64,000 bases of DNA from Sipunculus nudus (taxonomy: Eukaryota; Annelida; Sipuncula; Golfingiida; Sipunculidae), in assembly GCA_026874595.1 (NCBI GenBank), contig CM049322.1, positions 31,869,340 through 31,933,339 on the forward strand, written 5' to 3'. This document shows, one piece after another, positions 1 through 11,514 of the stretch (positions are counted from its first letter, which is position 1; every line of letters begins with the position of its first letter). The translations under genes were made by a program, and so were the position numbers. The notes under the pieces are model-generated. The model was not told the origin of the DNA and searched no databases. It saw nothing but the letters and a program-made list of their open reading frames with translations.

Positions 1-1560
1 TTACAGTCTCCATGACTGATTCATATACCCTGACCTTGCTGACACCACCGATAGCAAAACGACCTAGATATTTTTTTAAAACGTAATTTGTTATTATCAC
101 GCCACCGGCAAGAGTATGTGAGTTGTGTGTATAAGGTACCTTCTAATGCTTTTATGGTGCCATAATAAAAGTGCACAAAATGCAGTAACAGCTGTCTGCT
201 ATTTTTTTTACTCATTTTATTTATTTATTTTGGGGGGGGGGGGGGGAGAAGGGGACATATGTTTATATCAAAAGCATGACGTGAATTTGTCAAACATTTT
301 CTTTATCCATTATTAATAAAATGATTTTATTATTAATTTAAACTGATTATCTATATATCTTTTGCATTAGACTGAGCCGAATTCAAGTGTAATCGCACTG
401 GCGACCGTTCCGAAAAGGTTCACTTTTGTTTGAAATATACAGATAAATGGAGTTACTTTAAGTATAGAGTGGTACTCACTGCCATGAATTGATCTCATTT
501 TATGATTATAATAATAATACTAATAAAATAATAACACAACCCATTATTTTTATGAGTTTGTTCTCCTGGCCTAACTACTTTTTTTTATTTACAAGATAGG
601 AATTACTCAGACGTGTTACTTGTTTAAACCAAAATATTGCCCCTCGCTTGAAATGTCCATATTTTTTGTCCTTAATGTGTATAGTTAAGTTAAAAAAAGA
701 TTATTGAACAAAATTATTTAGTTTATCTTTGATCAATAGGGATCGCCGCCCCTTAACAAAGCTGTGCTTCAATAATTAACATTGATCAGTTGTTCAGACC
801 CAATGTTGTGTAAATCCTGTAGCTCACATTATACATTAAGTTTATAACTCTAGTTTCATTAGGGGTAAATATTGTTAATATTCTTTGAAATCCGTAATAA
901 TGTGTCTTTTCTGTACAAATTTATTGATATATGCAAAGCCTTTTTCTAGTTTAGGTCATTTACAGATAAGATCTGGCAGAAACTCATATGCTGTCTTTTA
1001 TGAGTCTTGCTTATATGGTATATGAGCATACTGGGATTCATTCTGCTTTTTTGTTTAAGGTTCCTTCGAAAATATTGTTCAACAAATCGTAAAAAATATA
1101 ATAAATACTTAATGTCTGCATGGGCCGCTTGTTGTAAAAGTAGGTTCCCTATGGATTCCGTTCATGAGAATCAGTTGGTCTGTAACTTTACTGGCAGGTC
1201 TCGAATTATAATTAATTAATATATTAAGGCATAAAACAATAATGCTATTATCTAAGGCACATTATAATAAAACAAAACGGGCGACGATTTTTTTACATGT
1301 TATTCACCTTTGTATCCAATTAAACAAAATCAATATAATAATATCATTTTTTTCGAAAAATGTAAAGCATAACAAAGGAAATTGTAATCGAATTTTATTT
1401 TTTTCCCTAAAAGAAATGTCACAGCGACTGGAGTTTAAAATTCGTTATCAAAATTAAATAAAAGTAAAATTCTTGACAGGCTTATCACAGCAAAAATTAA
1501 AGGCAGAATAAAATATTTATGGCAATGTTAGGCAATTAGTGTTTCGGGACAGCACGGGAA
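1..1560. other. AT-rich intergenic sequence, no gene seen
   Basis: I see no exon with a recognisable fold and matching splice sites here. A run of 15 G lies at 232-246 and short A/T runs are common. The open frames are short and low in complexity. Confidence 0.6.
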
Positions 1561-1576
1561 TGGCCCAGCATACTAG

Positions 1577-1837
1577 AGGGCTAAGGCAGGAGGTCGTTAT
1601 GTCTCCGGAAAACATGGCAATGGCACAGGGAAACAATGTACAGTGTACTATGTACCCTATGTGCAACAAAACAACAGGAGGTTAGGACAGCTCAAGGCAG
1701 CGCCTCAGGAGAGCATGAAGGTGACACAAGACAGAAGAACGAGTATCCAGCTGGTGTCATGGGACATTATGACATGGCTGTGGCCAAGGAAATTCCTGTA
1801 AGAGCAAAGAACATATGTTTACAAATCCTCTTGCAAG
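1577..1837 (+). pseudogene. possible decayed V-type Ig exon, paralogue of gene 1's V exon
   Basis: This stretch ends in CTTGCAAG followed by GTAAAATCAT. The V exon of gene 1 ends the same way, and 16 nt across the two donor sites are identical. One frame holds RTSIQLVSWDIMTW, similar to the E-strand region RTSLTIIKQDNWAT of the gene 1 domain. A second frame, shifted by one base, holds GVMGHYDMAV, like an Ig F strand with Cys replaced by Met, and then a tail ending KNICLQILLQ. The two parts cannot be read in one frame, so if the homology is real this is a frameshifted remnant. A 16-nt identity can arise by chance in 64 kb, and the amino-acid similarity is weak. Confidence 0.28.
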
Positions 1838-2262
1838 GTAAAATCATTATAACGTCAGCCCTGTCGATATTAGGCAGTCTTGAAATGTTTCAATCGGAAC
1901 AAGTATTCAAGTATATGACTAACAGTACGAACTGTTTACCAACATACGGGTTATTGTCTAGAATCTTGAAAAAAAAATCACATATCATCATATCATGCCA
2001 CAAATAAATCCACTGTTCATTTAGATTCGGAAACAGCCCTAATCCTATGAAAGTCATTAAAAAGTGTGTCCAAAGATAAGTTTTTATGAATGAGAAGCTC
2101 GGGTATCAGCCCTGACCCTTGAAACTGCAGTTCATTATATTTGTCACTAATAGGCCCGTTGACAACGTATTCTATACATAGCAGGAATCAAACTGAATAA
2201 AATATAACGTTCTAATATATGGTGTAACGAGTTCTAGTATATGGAGTTAATGTTAATTAACT

Positions 2263-2766
2263 AGGAATTCCCAGCAGCCTGGATTTTTCAAGTATTTTCG
2301 ATAATTTTGCTCGATTGGTTTACAATGAACATGAAACACTACAAGCGTAAAGTAAGTGTTCAAACATATGTAAAAGAAACTTATTAAAGGGATATGGCAC
2401 GGTAAGTAGAATAAATAATTTTTACCTGCAGTGTTAAGCATAATCCGACAGGAAGTTTCAGTAGCTCAACCCTGTGTTAAACTGAAACTGTAATCTCCAT
2501 AAAAATAATGACACAGACGTAATTTTGTGAAGAGATGGTAATGAACTACGATGAGTTCATGATTCGTTCTGGATAATTAAAAACTAAAGGCCATGGAAGT
2601 GTTATTCTAAAATCAAAATGGGAAAATATATACTACCCACCGTTTTGAATTTCATGCCTGTTTTCATGCACATCTGATTCATATGCTTGCTGCTGTCCTA
2701 TACTTACATGAAAAGCTGTAATGCCGTCCTGTGACAGAAGTTGTCTGCATTAATCTACTCTTCAGT
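2263..2766. repeat. direct repeat, copy 1 (about 504 bp)
   Basis: It is nearly identical to 3284-3786, about 1,020 bp downstream. Both copies begin AGGAATTCCCAGCAGCC and end at CTACTCTTCAGT. Copy 1 differs by scattered substitutions, for example GCGTAAAGTAAG against GCGTGCTGTAAG. Each copy contains a short open frame on the minus strand, but substitutions are not concentrated at third positions and no fold is recognisable, so I do not call a gene. Confidence 0.9.
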
Positions 2767-3140
2767 GTCATCCTGTATCCAGACACCATTATCTGCTGTT
2801 CAACTGGTCTTCTGTCCTAGAATATACAGGGTAATGAGCAGTTCCCTCTACTTTCCTGTGACACGGTCATGCTGTTCGAGACACTCTCTGATGGCTGTCC
2901 TCTACTGTCCTATGGTATTTTCATGATGTCCTGATTGCTGTCATCTACTGTCCAGTCACAGAATCAACCTGTAATGTGACACCATGTATTGTTAATCTAT
3001 TGACCTACTGCTTTACAGCATATGCGTACAGGACAGTTTCCTTTAATGTCCTGTGACACTTCCATGTTTACCTGAGACCCAAGCCAACTGCTGTCCTCTC
3101 TTTCCTGTAATGACATTGCCATTCTGGCTCGATACACTGT
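2690..3140. repeat. degenerate minisatellite rich in CTGTCCTCTACTGTCCTGTGACA-like units
   Basis: Variants of the words CTGTCCT, CTACTGTCC and CCTGTGACA recur at irregular intervals across this spacer between the two direct repeats. It overlaps the end of copy 1. The decay and irregular spacing suggest an old tandem array. Confidence 0.55.
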
Positions 3141-3283
3141 CCACGGAAGGAACTGAAATGGTTACCTTACAAGTCCTGCTAAAAGTCTAGAAAGATTTAG
3201 AGGCAAACGTATTAGCAGACCCGGTCTCAATACCAAAGCCTAATCCGTCTGCGACAGGATTTATAAAGTCATTTTATGCCACC

Positions 3284-3786
3284 AGGAATTCCCAGCAGCC
3301 TGGATTTTTCAAGTATTTTCGATAATCTTGCTCGATTGGTTTACAATGAACATGAAACACTACAAGCGTGCTGTAAGTGTTCAAACATATGTGAAAGAAA
3401 CTTATTAAAGGGATATGGCACGGTAAGTGGAATAAATCATTTTTACCTGCAGTGTTAAGCATAATGAGACAGGAAGTTTCTGTTCGCTCAACCCTGTGTT
3501 AAATTGAAACTGTAATCTCCATAAAAATAATAACACAGACGTAATTTTATGAAGACATGGTAATGAACAACGATGAGTTCATGATTCGTTCTGGATAATT
3601 AAAAACTAAAGACCATGGAAGTGTTATTCTAAAATCAGAATGGGAAAACATATTACCCGCCGTTTTGAATGTCATGCCTGTTTTCATGCACAGCTGATTC
3701 ATATGCTTGCTGCTGTCCCATACTTACATGAAACGCTGTCAAGCCGTCCTGTGACAGGTGTTGTCTGCGTTCCTCTACTCTTCAGT
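3284..3786. repeat. direct repeat, copy 2 (about 503 bp)
   Basis: Second copy of the 2263-2766 unit, in the same orientation. Together with the intervening minisatellite this looks like a local segmental duplication. Similarity stops sharply after CTCTTCAGT. Confidence 0.9.
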
Positions 3787-3873
3787 ATTTCTACTTTAAT
3801 GGATTAATAAAAATGTTTCTAAAACGCGTAATTTTATTTTTTCCCCAAAAGGAAGTCTTTCAGGGGTGAAAAT

Positions 3874-3876
<3 letters not shown>

Positions 3877-3921
<45 letters not shown>
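3877..3921. repeat. (AT)n microsatellite
   Basis: Uninterrupted AT dinucleotides. Confidence 0.98.
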
Positions 3922-3924
<3 letters not shown>

Positions 3925-4751
3925 TAGTACGCCTGTATCATGGTCACCATCAGGACTGGATGGAAGTTGCCTTAATAGAGAAGTGGCCGTTATTCAGACT
4001 TTACCAGGATAGGGGTGTTAAAATGAAAAACGAAACCAAGTTCAGATCTTTATTACAGCCAACAAAATAAACGTATATACAGAGTATTAGAATAATTACT
4101 GTTATCAATAAAAAAAATAAAATATTTACAATCACGTCAATCCTATTTATAACAATTACCAACAATATATACAAATACAGTGTTTGTTATTTAATTACAA
4201 ACAGACTGTATATTAATTACATTTGTACAAATTTTGAGAAGCCCATTGTATTCATCAACCATACTAATGTCATTCGTTAATTAAATGACTAACACCCTGA
4301 TTAAGATCAGGCTCTCAAGAATGATGCCCATACATACACGCTGGTTGTGAACACATGCCTTACTATTGTGCATACTGCTTAGGCTGAGTGGGATGGTATG
4401 ACGCTGGCTACGTTTCAAACAACTCCGTCACGGCCGAGAGGTTACTTTTATCAAAGCAGTCTTTAAAAGACAGGAATATGTGAGAGCGGACACTTGTGTA
4501 ATGATATTGAGGTCAGAAGTGGCCGCTCGATTTGTAGAGCCCATGTCAAGGAATCACTGCCCCTGACCGTAACTGAGGCGTTTTCCGGCCTGCGGGACCG
4601 GGAGACCTGACCGTAATACGGAATAGAGGAGTGACCGTAATTGACAACAAAATGATTATGAAATATAACGGTCGAAAATTCTGGACCGGAAAATCTGACC
4701 GTTTTAGACGTATTAACCGTTACTAACGCGTGGCCGTTAGCAGGCGTGCAA

Positions 4752-4752
<1 letters not shown>
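3922..4752. other. unassigned repeat-like spacer between two TA microsatellites
   Basis: The segment sits exactly between two (TA)n tracts. It contains several spaced copies of the word GACCGTAA or relatives at 4565-4745. No coding exon is evident. It could be the body of a mobile element whose ends target TA tracts, but I found no terminal repeats. Confidence 0.35.

Positions 4753-4807
<55 letters not shown>
4753..4807. repeat. (GT)n-(TA)n compound microsatellite
   Basis: GT dinucleotides pass directly into a TA run. Confidence 0.98.
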
Positions 4808-4810
<3 letters not shown>

Positions 4811-5001
4811 AATTGTACATTTAAAATCTTGAATGCAATATTCTTTGAGAGTTAAAACCCCAAATAAAAGTTTTACTTATTTTAAACGCCCGTCTATGAC
4901 GGGACGTTAGGCCACCAATTCACAACATCCCTGTTTCGTTATCAACACTATCAGAATGTATTACCATATTCCAAAACTTCTTATGCAATTATGGAACATG
5001 C

Positions 5002-5004
<3 letters not shown>

Positions 5005-5046
<42 letters not shown>
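5005..5046. repeat. (AT)n microsatellite
   Basis: Pure AT dinucleotide run. Confidence 0.98.
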
Positions 5047-5049
<3 letters not shown>

Positions 5050-5477
5050 GAAATTATATTTATTGATTTATAGGTTTTATTCTGCATTGACCCACCGATC
5101 CTTGAAAAATAACCTAATTCATCCACGAATAAGCACCTACTTCACACATGAACTTAATGGAGAAGAGATAAAATTGGTGAGTGAAGGACTTGGTTAATTG
5201 ACTGCATTTACATAAATTATTGAGCATAATTGGTTAATCACACATTCCAAGCATGCTTTTCCTTGCTCATATATATAAAAGCTCAATGTTATGTGTTTAT
5301 TCGACAACTTGTAGTTACATAGTCAAAAGGAAGCGCATACAATACCTTTCAATATGTATTTAAACTGCACTATGAGTATTCTTTATTATTTGTTCGCATT
5401 CAAGCGTTGTATTTTTCAAATATCGTTCAGATGCAATATGAAACTGACAATGAAAAGAGTCTTGCTAATCTAAAACA

Positions 5478-5700
5478 TTCATGGTCATTCTGTCCAGAAA
5501 AGAAATTTAATCGTTGTCACTCTGGAAGCTTGGATGTCCAAAAAAAAAATTGAATCCGGGTCACTGTGGAAGCTTTGATATTCAAAAATGTGAATCATGG
5601 TCACTCTTGAAGCTTGGATATCCAAACAAAGTCAATCGTGGTGACTCCTGAAGGCTGGATATCAACAAAATAGGAACGTTGGCAATCCAGAAGCAAGACG
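5478..5700. repeat. short minisatellite, period about 40 bp, 4-5 units
   Basis: Units of the form AATCgtGGTCACTCTgGAAGC followed by TTGGATATCCAAA recur. The TCAC word falls near 5517, 5561, 5601 and 5641, giving a 40-44 bp period. Units diverge toward both ends. Confidence 0.75.
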
Positions 5701-8576
5701 ATTGGTCACTTTGTAAAGATATATGAAATATTGTATAATATTGTATAAATTTATATAAACTACATTCATTCCTTACAATTTTTCAGTTCTGTTTACTTTT
5801 AACACTCCCTGCACCGATGATAAGACCCTTCTTCATTTACCAGTATCTGTCCTATGTACATGCCTTCAGTGCAATAAATGTTTTCTGAGCACTTGACGAG
5901 CCCTCGTAAGAGAGGATGTGTCGTTGTGTCAGTCAGTCATATATTGACACAACTAGTGTATATCCGCATCATTGATGATAAATTATCTTGTGTGTTTTAG
6001 ATAAAGATATTAAGTTGCGATCGGAATAAATGAACGCCAAGTTAACAATATGTGCCTTAACCGTTATATATACCTGGGTATGAATTACATATGAATATGC
6101 ACCTGATAAAAAATAATCAGTTATCTTGAAGACAGCATTGGATTAATGCAACACCAGTGTTAAAGCAATTAAGTAAAATGTTGTTTATTGGATAATTCTG
6201 GTGCATTGATCTTTTTTATAAGGCAATTGTTCATGTTTTTAAGAAATACACATGAGAAAACATTAAAAAGTAAACTTTTTGGGGGGATTTATGAACAAAA
6301 TTAAGAACAATATTCAATATTTAGACATGTTTACATATAGGTGTCTTTCTCATTGTCTTTTCAGTTGCTTAACTAATCAAGTCACAGAGGTCAAATTAAA
6401 TGTTCACCAACCCCAGTAATACTGCCAATACTACCCGGTTATGCAAAAGTATACATGTCACAACCACAGACTTACACCTGATAAACTTAAGACGTGCCCG
6501 TGCACCCAAGGACGTGATTCATCTGCAATGTTGCCCTGAGCTGTGCCACATAACGTAGATTCAGGGATTTCCCCTTCGTGGACTTGTTTTCAGGCCACCA
6601 AACCCAATTCACCTGTGTAGTTATTACCACAAGCAGATAGAACAAGATCAGTCTATGAACCTTAGTCATTCTAAATATAACCATTGTGTAATACCATATT
6701 CCAGAACCTTCCTCGTGGATAACTGTTCAGATTTTCCGGGAGGAAAACCTAGTGACACAGTGTTATTAACTCCGAGCCTGTTAGGAAAATACATAAAAGA
6801 CTCTTTATAAGATATTTTATCGGCTAAAGTAAGTGCTTTAGCGTTTATATATTTAATATTCTGGTCAGACAATATACTCTAACTATTTCTAATTAAGAAT
6901 ACGTCTCGCTTAGATTCACTTCATATTTCGTAGTTATATATTGGAGGTTTTTGCCGTATAAGTAAGTATTTCCGAAAAAAAATACCGTATCTCTGCTGTT
7001 CAATAATAGAGGCATTTTGAGTTTCACTGGTCAATCTATGTAGATTTTGGAGGAGTAAGGTTTGTAAAATATTCAGCTTGTTATCATTAATATGGCACAA
7101 TTGGACTTTATAAATGAGACCTATTAATGCACGAATGCCTATCCTGCGGTAAGTATGATTCCCAGGTTTATCCTCTGCGGACATGTTTATTAATGGTAGA
7201 TGTTGAGTGTAGTTATGTCTGATTCTTACCAGTGCCAGTCAAAAAAAAAATATATATTTTTTTATTCGTAAATGCAATTGCAAGGTCATTTTATATATTT
7301 CATTACGATCTACTCTTCAATAAAGAGTCAGCATAATTTAACTATAACTAATCAGTTTATTGTCATATAATAATTCTTGATCTGTAAACTGTTGTTTACA
7401 GAATAATCAAATCATAAATTACATTTTGTATTTATAGCTAAAGTAACTCTTTAAGCTGAAGAGGTTATTAAGCCCGAGATACAGAGGGCTTAGTTAATTT
7501 AACGTCGCTTGTTTACATATAGTGATTTACTCCTTGTCTCCGGGCGTTCAGGCACACTATAATGGCGAGTCATCAAGGGTACTTTAAACATGTTCACGCG
7601 TAAACTTACACCGACACACATACTTGCCCCCACAGAAGCTCGATTTCTAAAGTTCCTGTCATAATTGAATTAAGGGAGTGAATTAACAGTCAATGTATAG
7701 TAATAATTAAATTTTATTTGATTGTCGTATTCAAGTCTAATGACATTTTAAGCTAAAATCCCCTTGGAAATTCCATTCGTCATCGGAATTTCCCAGTGTA
7801 ATCACAATAATTTCAGACAATAATACGTGAACGCTGACATTTTTTATAAGGACAGCAAGAAAGCAATCATCCTTATATTCACTCCAAGACAAGATGACTC
7901 TTCCCTAAATCTAGATCAGACTGTTACGCTAAATTGAGAAATCGGCTTAAACATATCTCAATATCTATATTTTTAAATATATAATTATATTTAAGATATC
8001 ATTAAATTATTATCATGGCAAAAGTTGCGAGTTTAAATAAAGTATTTTTAGGCACATGTCATAAAGGTGTCTCTTAATCTATGACCATTTCACTGTAATA
8101 AATGCACCTCGATTTAAGTTGACCTGGTGTGACAGACTGTAAAACAAACAAGCATTACGAAATACTAAATTTTATTTACTAGTCAATAAAGAAAAAAAAT
8201 AATTGGTGGCCAATAGGAAAAATCAAACTATTTATGGCGTATTCCACAGATTTTACATTAATAAAAAAATTAAATAATGGTCCGGTGTACGATACAAGGT
8301 AGTCTCAGTTTTCTGCTGACACTAAAATAATTAGTAACTGTAAATAAAAGGAATGGATTAAATATTAAAAGTCGTTACTGGTCATACATGTAAACGCGGT
8401 TTATTATAATATGGTTGCGTCTCTCCTGAATTGAATAAAACAAGAATTACCTTCAGGCAGTGGTAGACCTCGGCTTACCATAGAATTAAATTAAGGTTAC
8501 TCTTAGGAGCCTATAGAACCTAAGAATAATTGTGGACCCCCTCCCCGTATTATTAAACATAAAACAGCGTTTCCTT
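5701..8576. other. AT-rich intergenic sequence
   Basis: Apart from the weak minus-strand leader candidate at 6487-6684 I see no supportable exon. Minus-strand frames at 6666-6872 and 6921-7184 are open but show no recognised domain, splice partners or hydrophobic leader. Confidence 0.5.
6487..6684 (-). CDS. possible small secreted protein or signal-peptide exon, unrecognised
   Basis: A 65-codon ATG frame starts with a hydrophobic leader. MTKVHR is followed by LILFYLLVVITT, which looks like a signal peptide with cleavage near TTQ-VNW. The mature part is basic and Trp-rich at its start and has one Cys near its end. A possible donor (ACACAG then GTGAAT) follows the leader, so this could instead be the first coding exon of a spliced gene, but I found no phase-matched downstream exon on this strand. 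I do not recognise the sequence, and a frame of this length can occur by chance. Confidence 0.2.
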   Translation of the reverse strand: MVIFRMTKVHRLILFYLLVVITTQVNWVWWPENKSTKGKSLNLRYVAQLRATLQMNHVLGCTGTS

Positions 8577-10790
8577 TTTAGCTCAGATGACTTTCAGTCA
8601 GCTATAGCGATCACTCTTTGTCCGTCGTCCGTCCGGCCGTCTGTCCGGCCGTCCGTTAACAGGGCACAAATCGTAACCGCTGGACCTGTAATCTTCTTAC
8701 TTTACATCCAGAGAGGTTTATGAAAAATCTCCTTGGAAACCTGGAATTAGGTCTCTGTTATCCATATCCCTTGAGCTATAGGGCCTCAAAGTACCCCCCA
8801 GAATAGTAAAAAATTTCATACAAAAACTTCAATATCTCATTAACTACATCACTGATGGTCATGATTTTTGGCATACATATTAATCATGAGATGTTTCATC
8901 GGTTTCTGCAGATTGGTGGCGCCACCTGTATTTTTTCTGTATTTTACAAATTTCTATCTCTATTTTTGATACCTTAAAAGATGCGGTTATCTGATAACAG
9001 GGCACAAATCATAACGGCTGGACCTAGAATCTTCTTTCTTGACATGCAGAGAGGCCAATGAAAAGACTTCTTGGAAACTGAAATTTAGGTCTCTGTTACC
9101 AAAAACCTCAGAGCTATGGGGCTCTGAAGTATCCCCGAAAATAATGCAAAATTTGATACAAAAGCTCAAGTATCTGAATGACCACTGCATTGATCACCAA
9201 GATGTTCCATCACTTCCTGCAGACTGGTGGCGCCACCTGTGTTTTTTTTTTTTTTTTTGCAATTTTTTTTTTCCTTTTTTTTTTCAAACCTCAATGAAAC
9301 TGTAATCTGTTAACAGGACACAAATCGTAACCACTGGACCTGGAATCTTCTAACTTAATATCCAGGGAGGTCCATGAAAAATCTTCTTGAAAACCTGAAA
9401 TTAGGTCTCTGTTACCCATATCCTTGGAGCTATGAGGCTCCGAAGTACCCCCAGAATAATGCAAAATTTGATACAAAAGCTCAAGTATCTGAATAACCAC
9501 TGCATTGATCACCATGATTATTTGCATGAATATTTTATCTGGGATGTTCCATCATTTTCTGCAGACTGGTGGTGCTACCTGTATTTTTTTTCGAATTTTT
9601 ACGAATTTTTTTCTCTTTATTCAGACCTCAATGAAACTGTCATCTGTTAACAGGGCACAAATCGTAGCCACTAGACCTGGAATCTTCAAACTTAAAATCC
9701 AGGGAGGTCTATGAAAAATCGCCTTGAAAACCTGAAATTAGGTCTCTGTTACCCATATCTTTGAAGCTATGGGGCTCCGAAATACTCCCCAGAATAAGGC
9801 AACATTTGATACAAAAGCTCAAGTATCTGAATAACCACTGCATTGATCACCATGATTCTTTGCATGAATATTGATCATGGGATGTTCTATCATTTCCTAC
9901 AGACTGGTGGTGCCACATGTATTTTTTCGAATTTTTACAATTTTTTTTTCTCTTTTTTTTCAGACCTCTATGAAACTGTCATCTGTTAACAGGGCACAAA
10001 TCGTAACCACTGGACCTGGAATCTTCAAACCTAATATCCAGAGAGGTCCATGAAAAATCTCCCTAAAAACCTGAAATTAGGTCTCTGTTACCCATATCCT
10101 TCGTAGTAAGTACCCCTCAGAATGATTAAAGATTTGATACAAAACTCTAGTATCTGAATAACAATGCATTGATCTCCATGATTCTTTCCAGGCATATTGA
10201 TCATGGAGTGTTCCATCAGTTCCTGCAAACTGGTGGCGCCACCTGTTTTTTTTTGTTTAATTTTTTAGGCAATTTTTCTCTATTTATGAGACCTTCAAAT
10301 GAAGTGGTCATCTGTTAACATACCACAAACTGTAACTGCTGTACCTAGAATCTTCTTACTTGACATCCAGGGAGACTAATAAAAAAATCTCCTTAGAAAC
10401 CTGAAATTAGGTTTCTGTTACCCATATTCTCCGAGCTATAGGGCTCATAAATACCCCCAAGAATAATTAAAAATTTGATACAAACAAAAGCTCCAGTACC
10501 TGAATAACTAATGCCTTGATAGCCATGATTCTTTGGATATATATTGATCATGGAGTGTTTCATCAGTTCCTGCAGACTGGTGGCACTCCCTTTTTTTCAA
10601 ACTTTTACGCATTTTTTTTCTAATTATGAGACCTTCAAATGAAGTTGTCATCTATCCAAAAGCCCACTGAAACCCATTTCTAAGGACTTTTCACAAAATT
10701 CATGATTTGTTTGCACTCTGGCAGTCATTTTGCTCATTGTTCAACATTCCTGAATTCAGCTGAGCGTCATGGCCCAAGGGCCACTTGTGT
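8577..10790 (+). mobile_element. non-autonomous element with six internal about 330-bp tandem repeats (pearl/HINE-TR-like)
   Basis: The left end reads TAGCTCAGATGACTTTCAGT and then a CTTTGTCCGTCGTCCGTCC stretch. The right end, near 10750-10790, reads CAGCTGAGCGTCATGG and then a GGCCCAAGGGCC hairpin and CTTGTGT. Between them the word AACAGGGCAC (or a close variant) starts units at 8658, 8996, 9312, 9649, 9988 and 10317, giving periods of 316-339 bp. Each unit also contains CCTGAAATTAGGTCTCTGTT, GATACAAAAGCTC, a CTGCAGACTGGTGG word and a T-rich tail. There is no open reading frame of note. Short ends, internal tandem repeats and a 3' hairpin match what I recall of molluscan pearl elements and Helentron-associated HINE-TRs; the exact family is uncertain. 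Confidence 0.75.
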
Positions 10791-10925
10791 ATTTAGGGTT
10801 CAAGGTGTTTTTTTTCATACATGACATACTTTATGATGGTATTTTGATACAAATCTTGTCGCTGATAACGACTCAAAGGATTGTATGGTGACACCGGTTT
10901 ACCAAAGGATAAACTAAAATATCAA

Positions 10926-10941
10926 TATATATATATATTAA

Positions 10942-11029
<88 letters not shown>
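10926..11029. repeat. (AT)n-(AG)n compound microsatellite
   Basis: AT dinucleotides up to about 10992 pass directly into AG dinucleotides. Confidence 0.97.
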
Positions 11030-11033
<4 letters not shown>

Positions 11034-11514
11034 AAGGTTTTATTAAATGTAGCATTTTACATGATATATTTGTGCAAAAATATCACAAATGTAGCAAAAT
11101 TTACATAAACAAACATGTTAGGCATTAATGGGAATACATGTTTTTTCTCAAGTATCTCGAGTTTAGTCTTGCCGTCGTTTTTCACCAAATGTTTCATACG
11201 ATCCTTTCTAAAAATACTTGATTGGTTTATCCAAGGACAGGCACCGATCCCCAAATTCGTTCACGTTCTGTCGGTGTATGTTGATACCATTCCACAACAA
11301 ATACTTGCGCTGATCCAAACACAAGGAATGAATGTTTAAATAGTTTATGTATTCAATATATAGTTTATGGGAATCAGATCTTCGTTAAGCACCAGGTTTT
11401 CTTCTGAATCAATATCTTTATAGCCTGAAATAACACTGCAGATATTTACTTGTTTATATTTTAAGTCTTATGTTTAATGGTTATATTTTCCGGACTTGCA
11501 AGCCTTCGGAGGAC

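Noticed and set aside
56-70. AAAACGACCTAGATA shared with 18719-18733
   Set aside because: A 15-nt match is expected by chance in a window this size, and the flanks do not match.
4991-5197. IYIYIY-type frames over TA microsatellites, here and elsewhere
   Set aside because: Translation of dinucleotide repeats.
6666-7184. Two minus-strand frames as parts of one gene with the leader at 6487
   Set aside because: No splice sites or phases join them, and no domain is recognised.
9039-10053. Short open frames within the 8.6-10.8 kb array
   Set aside because: They recur with the tandem unit and are broken differently in each copy. They are repeat by-products, not genes.
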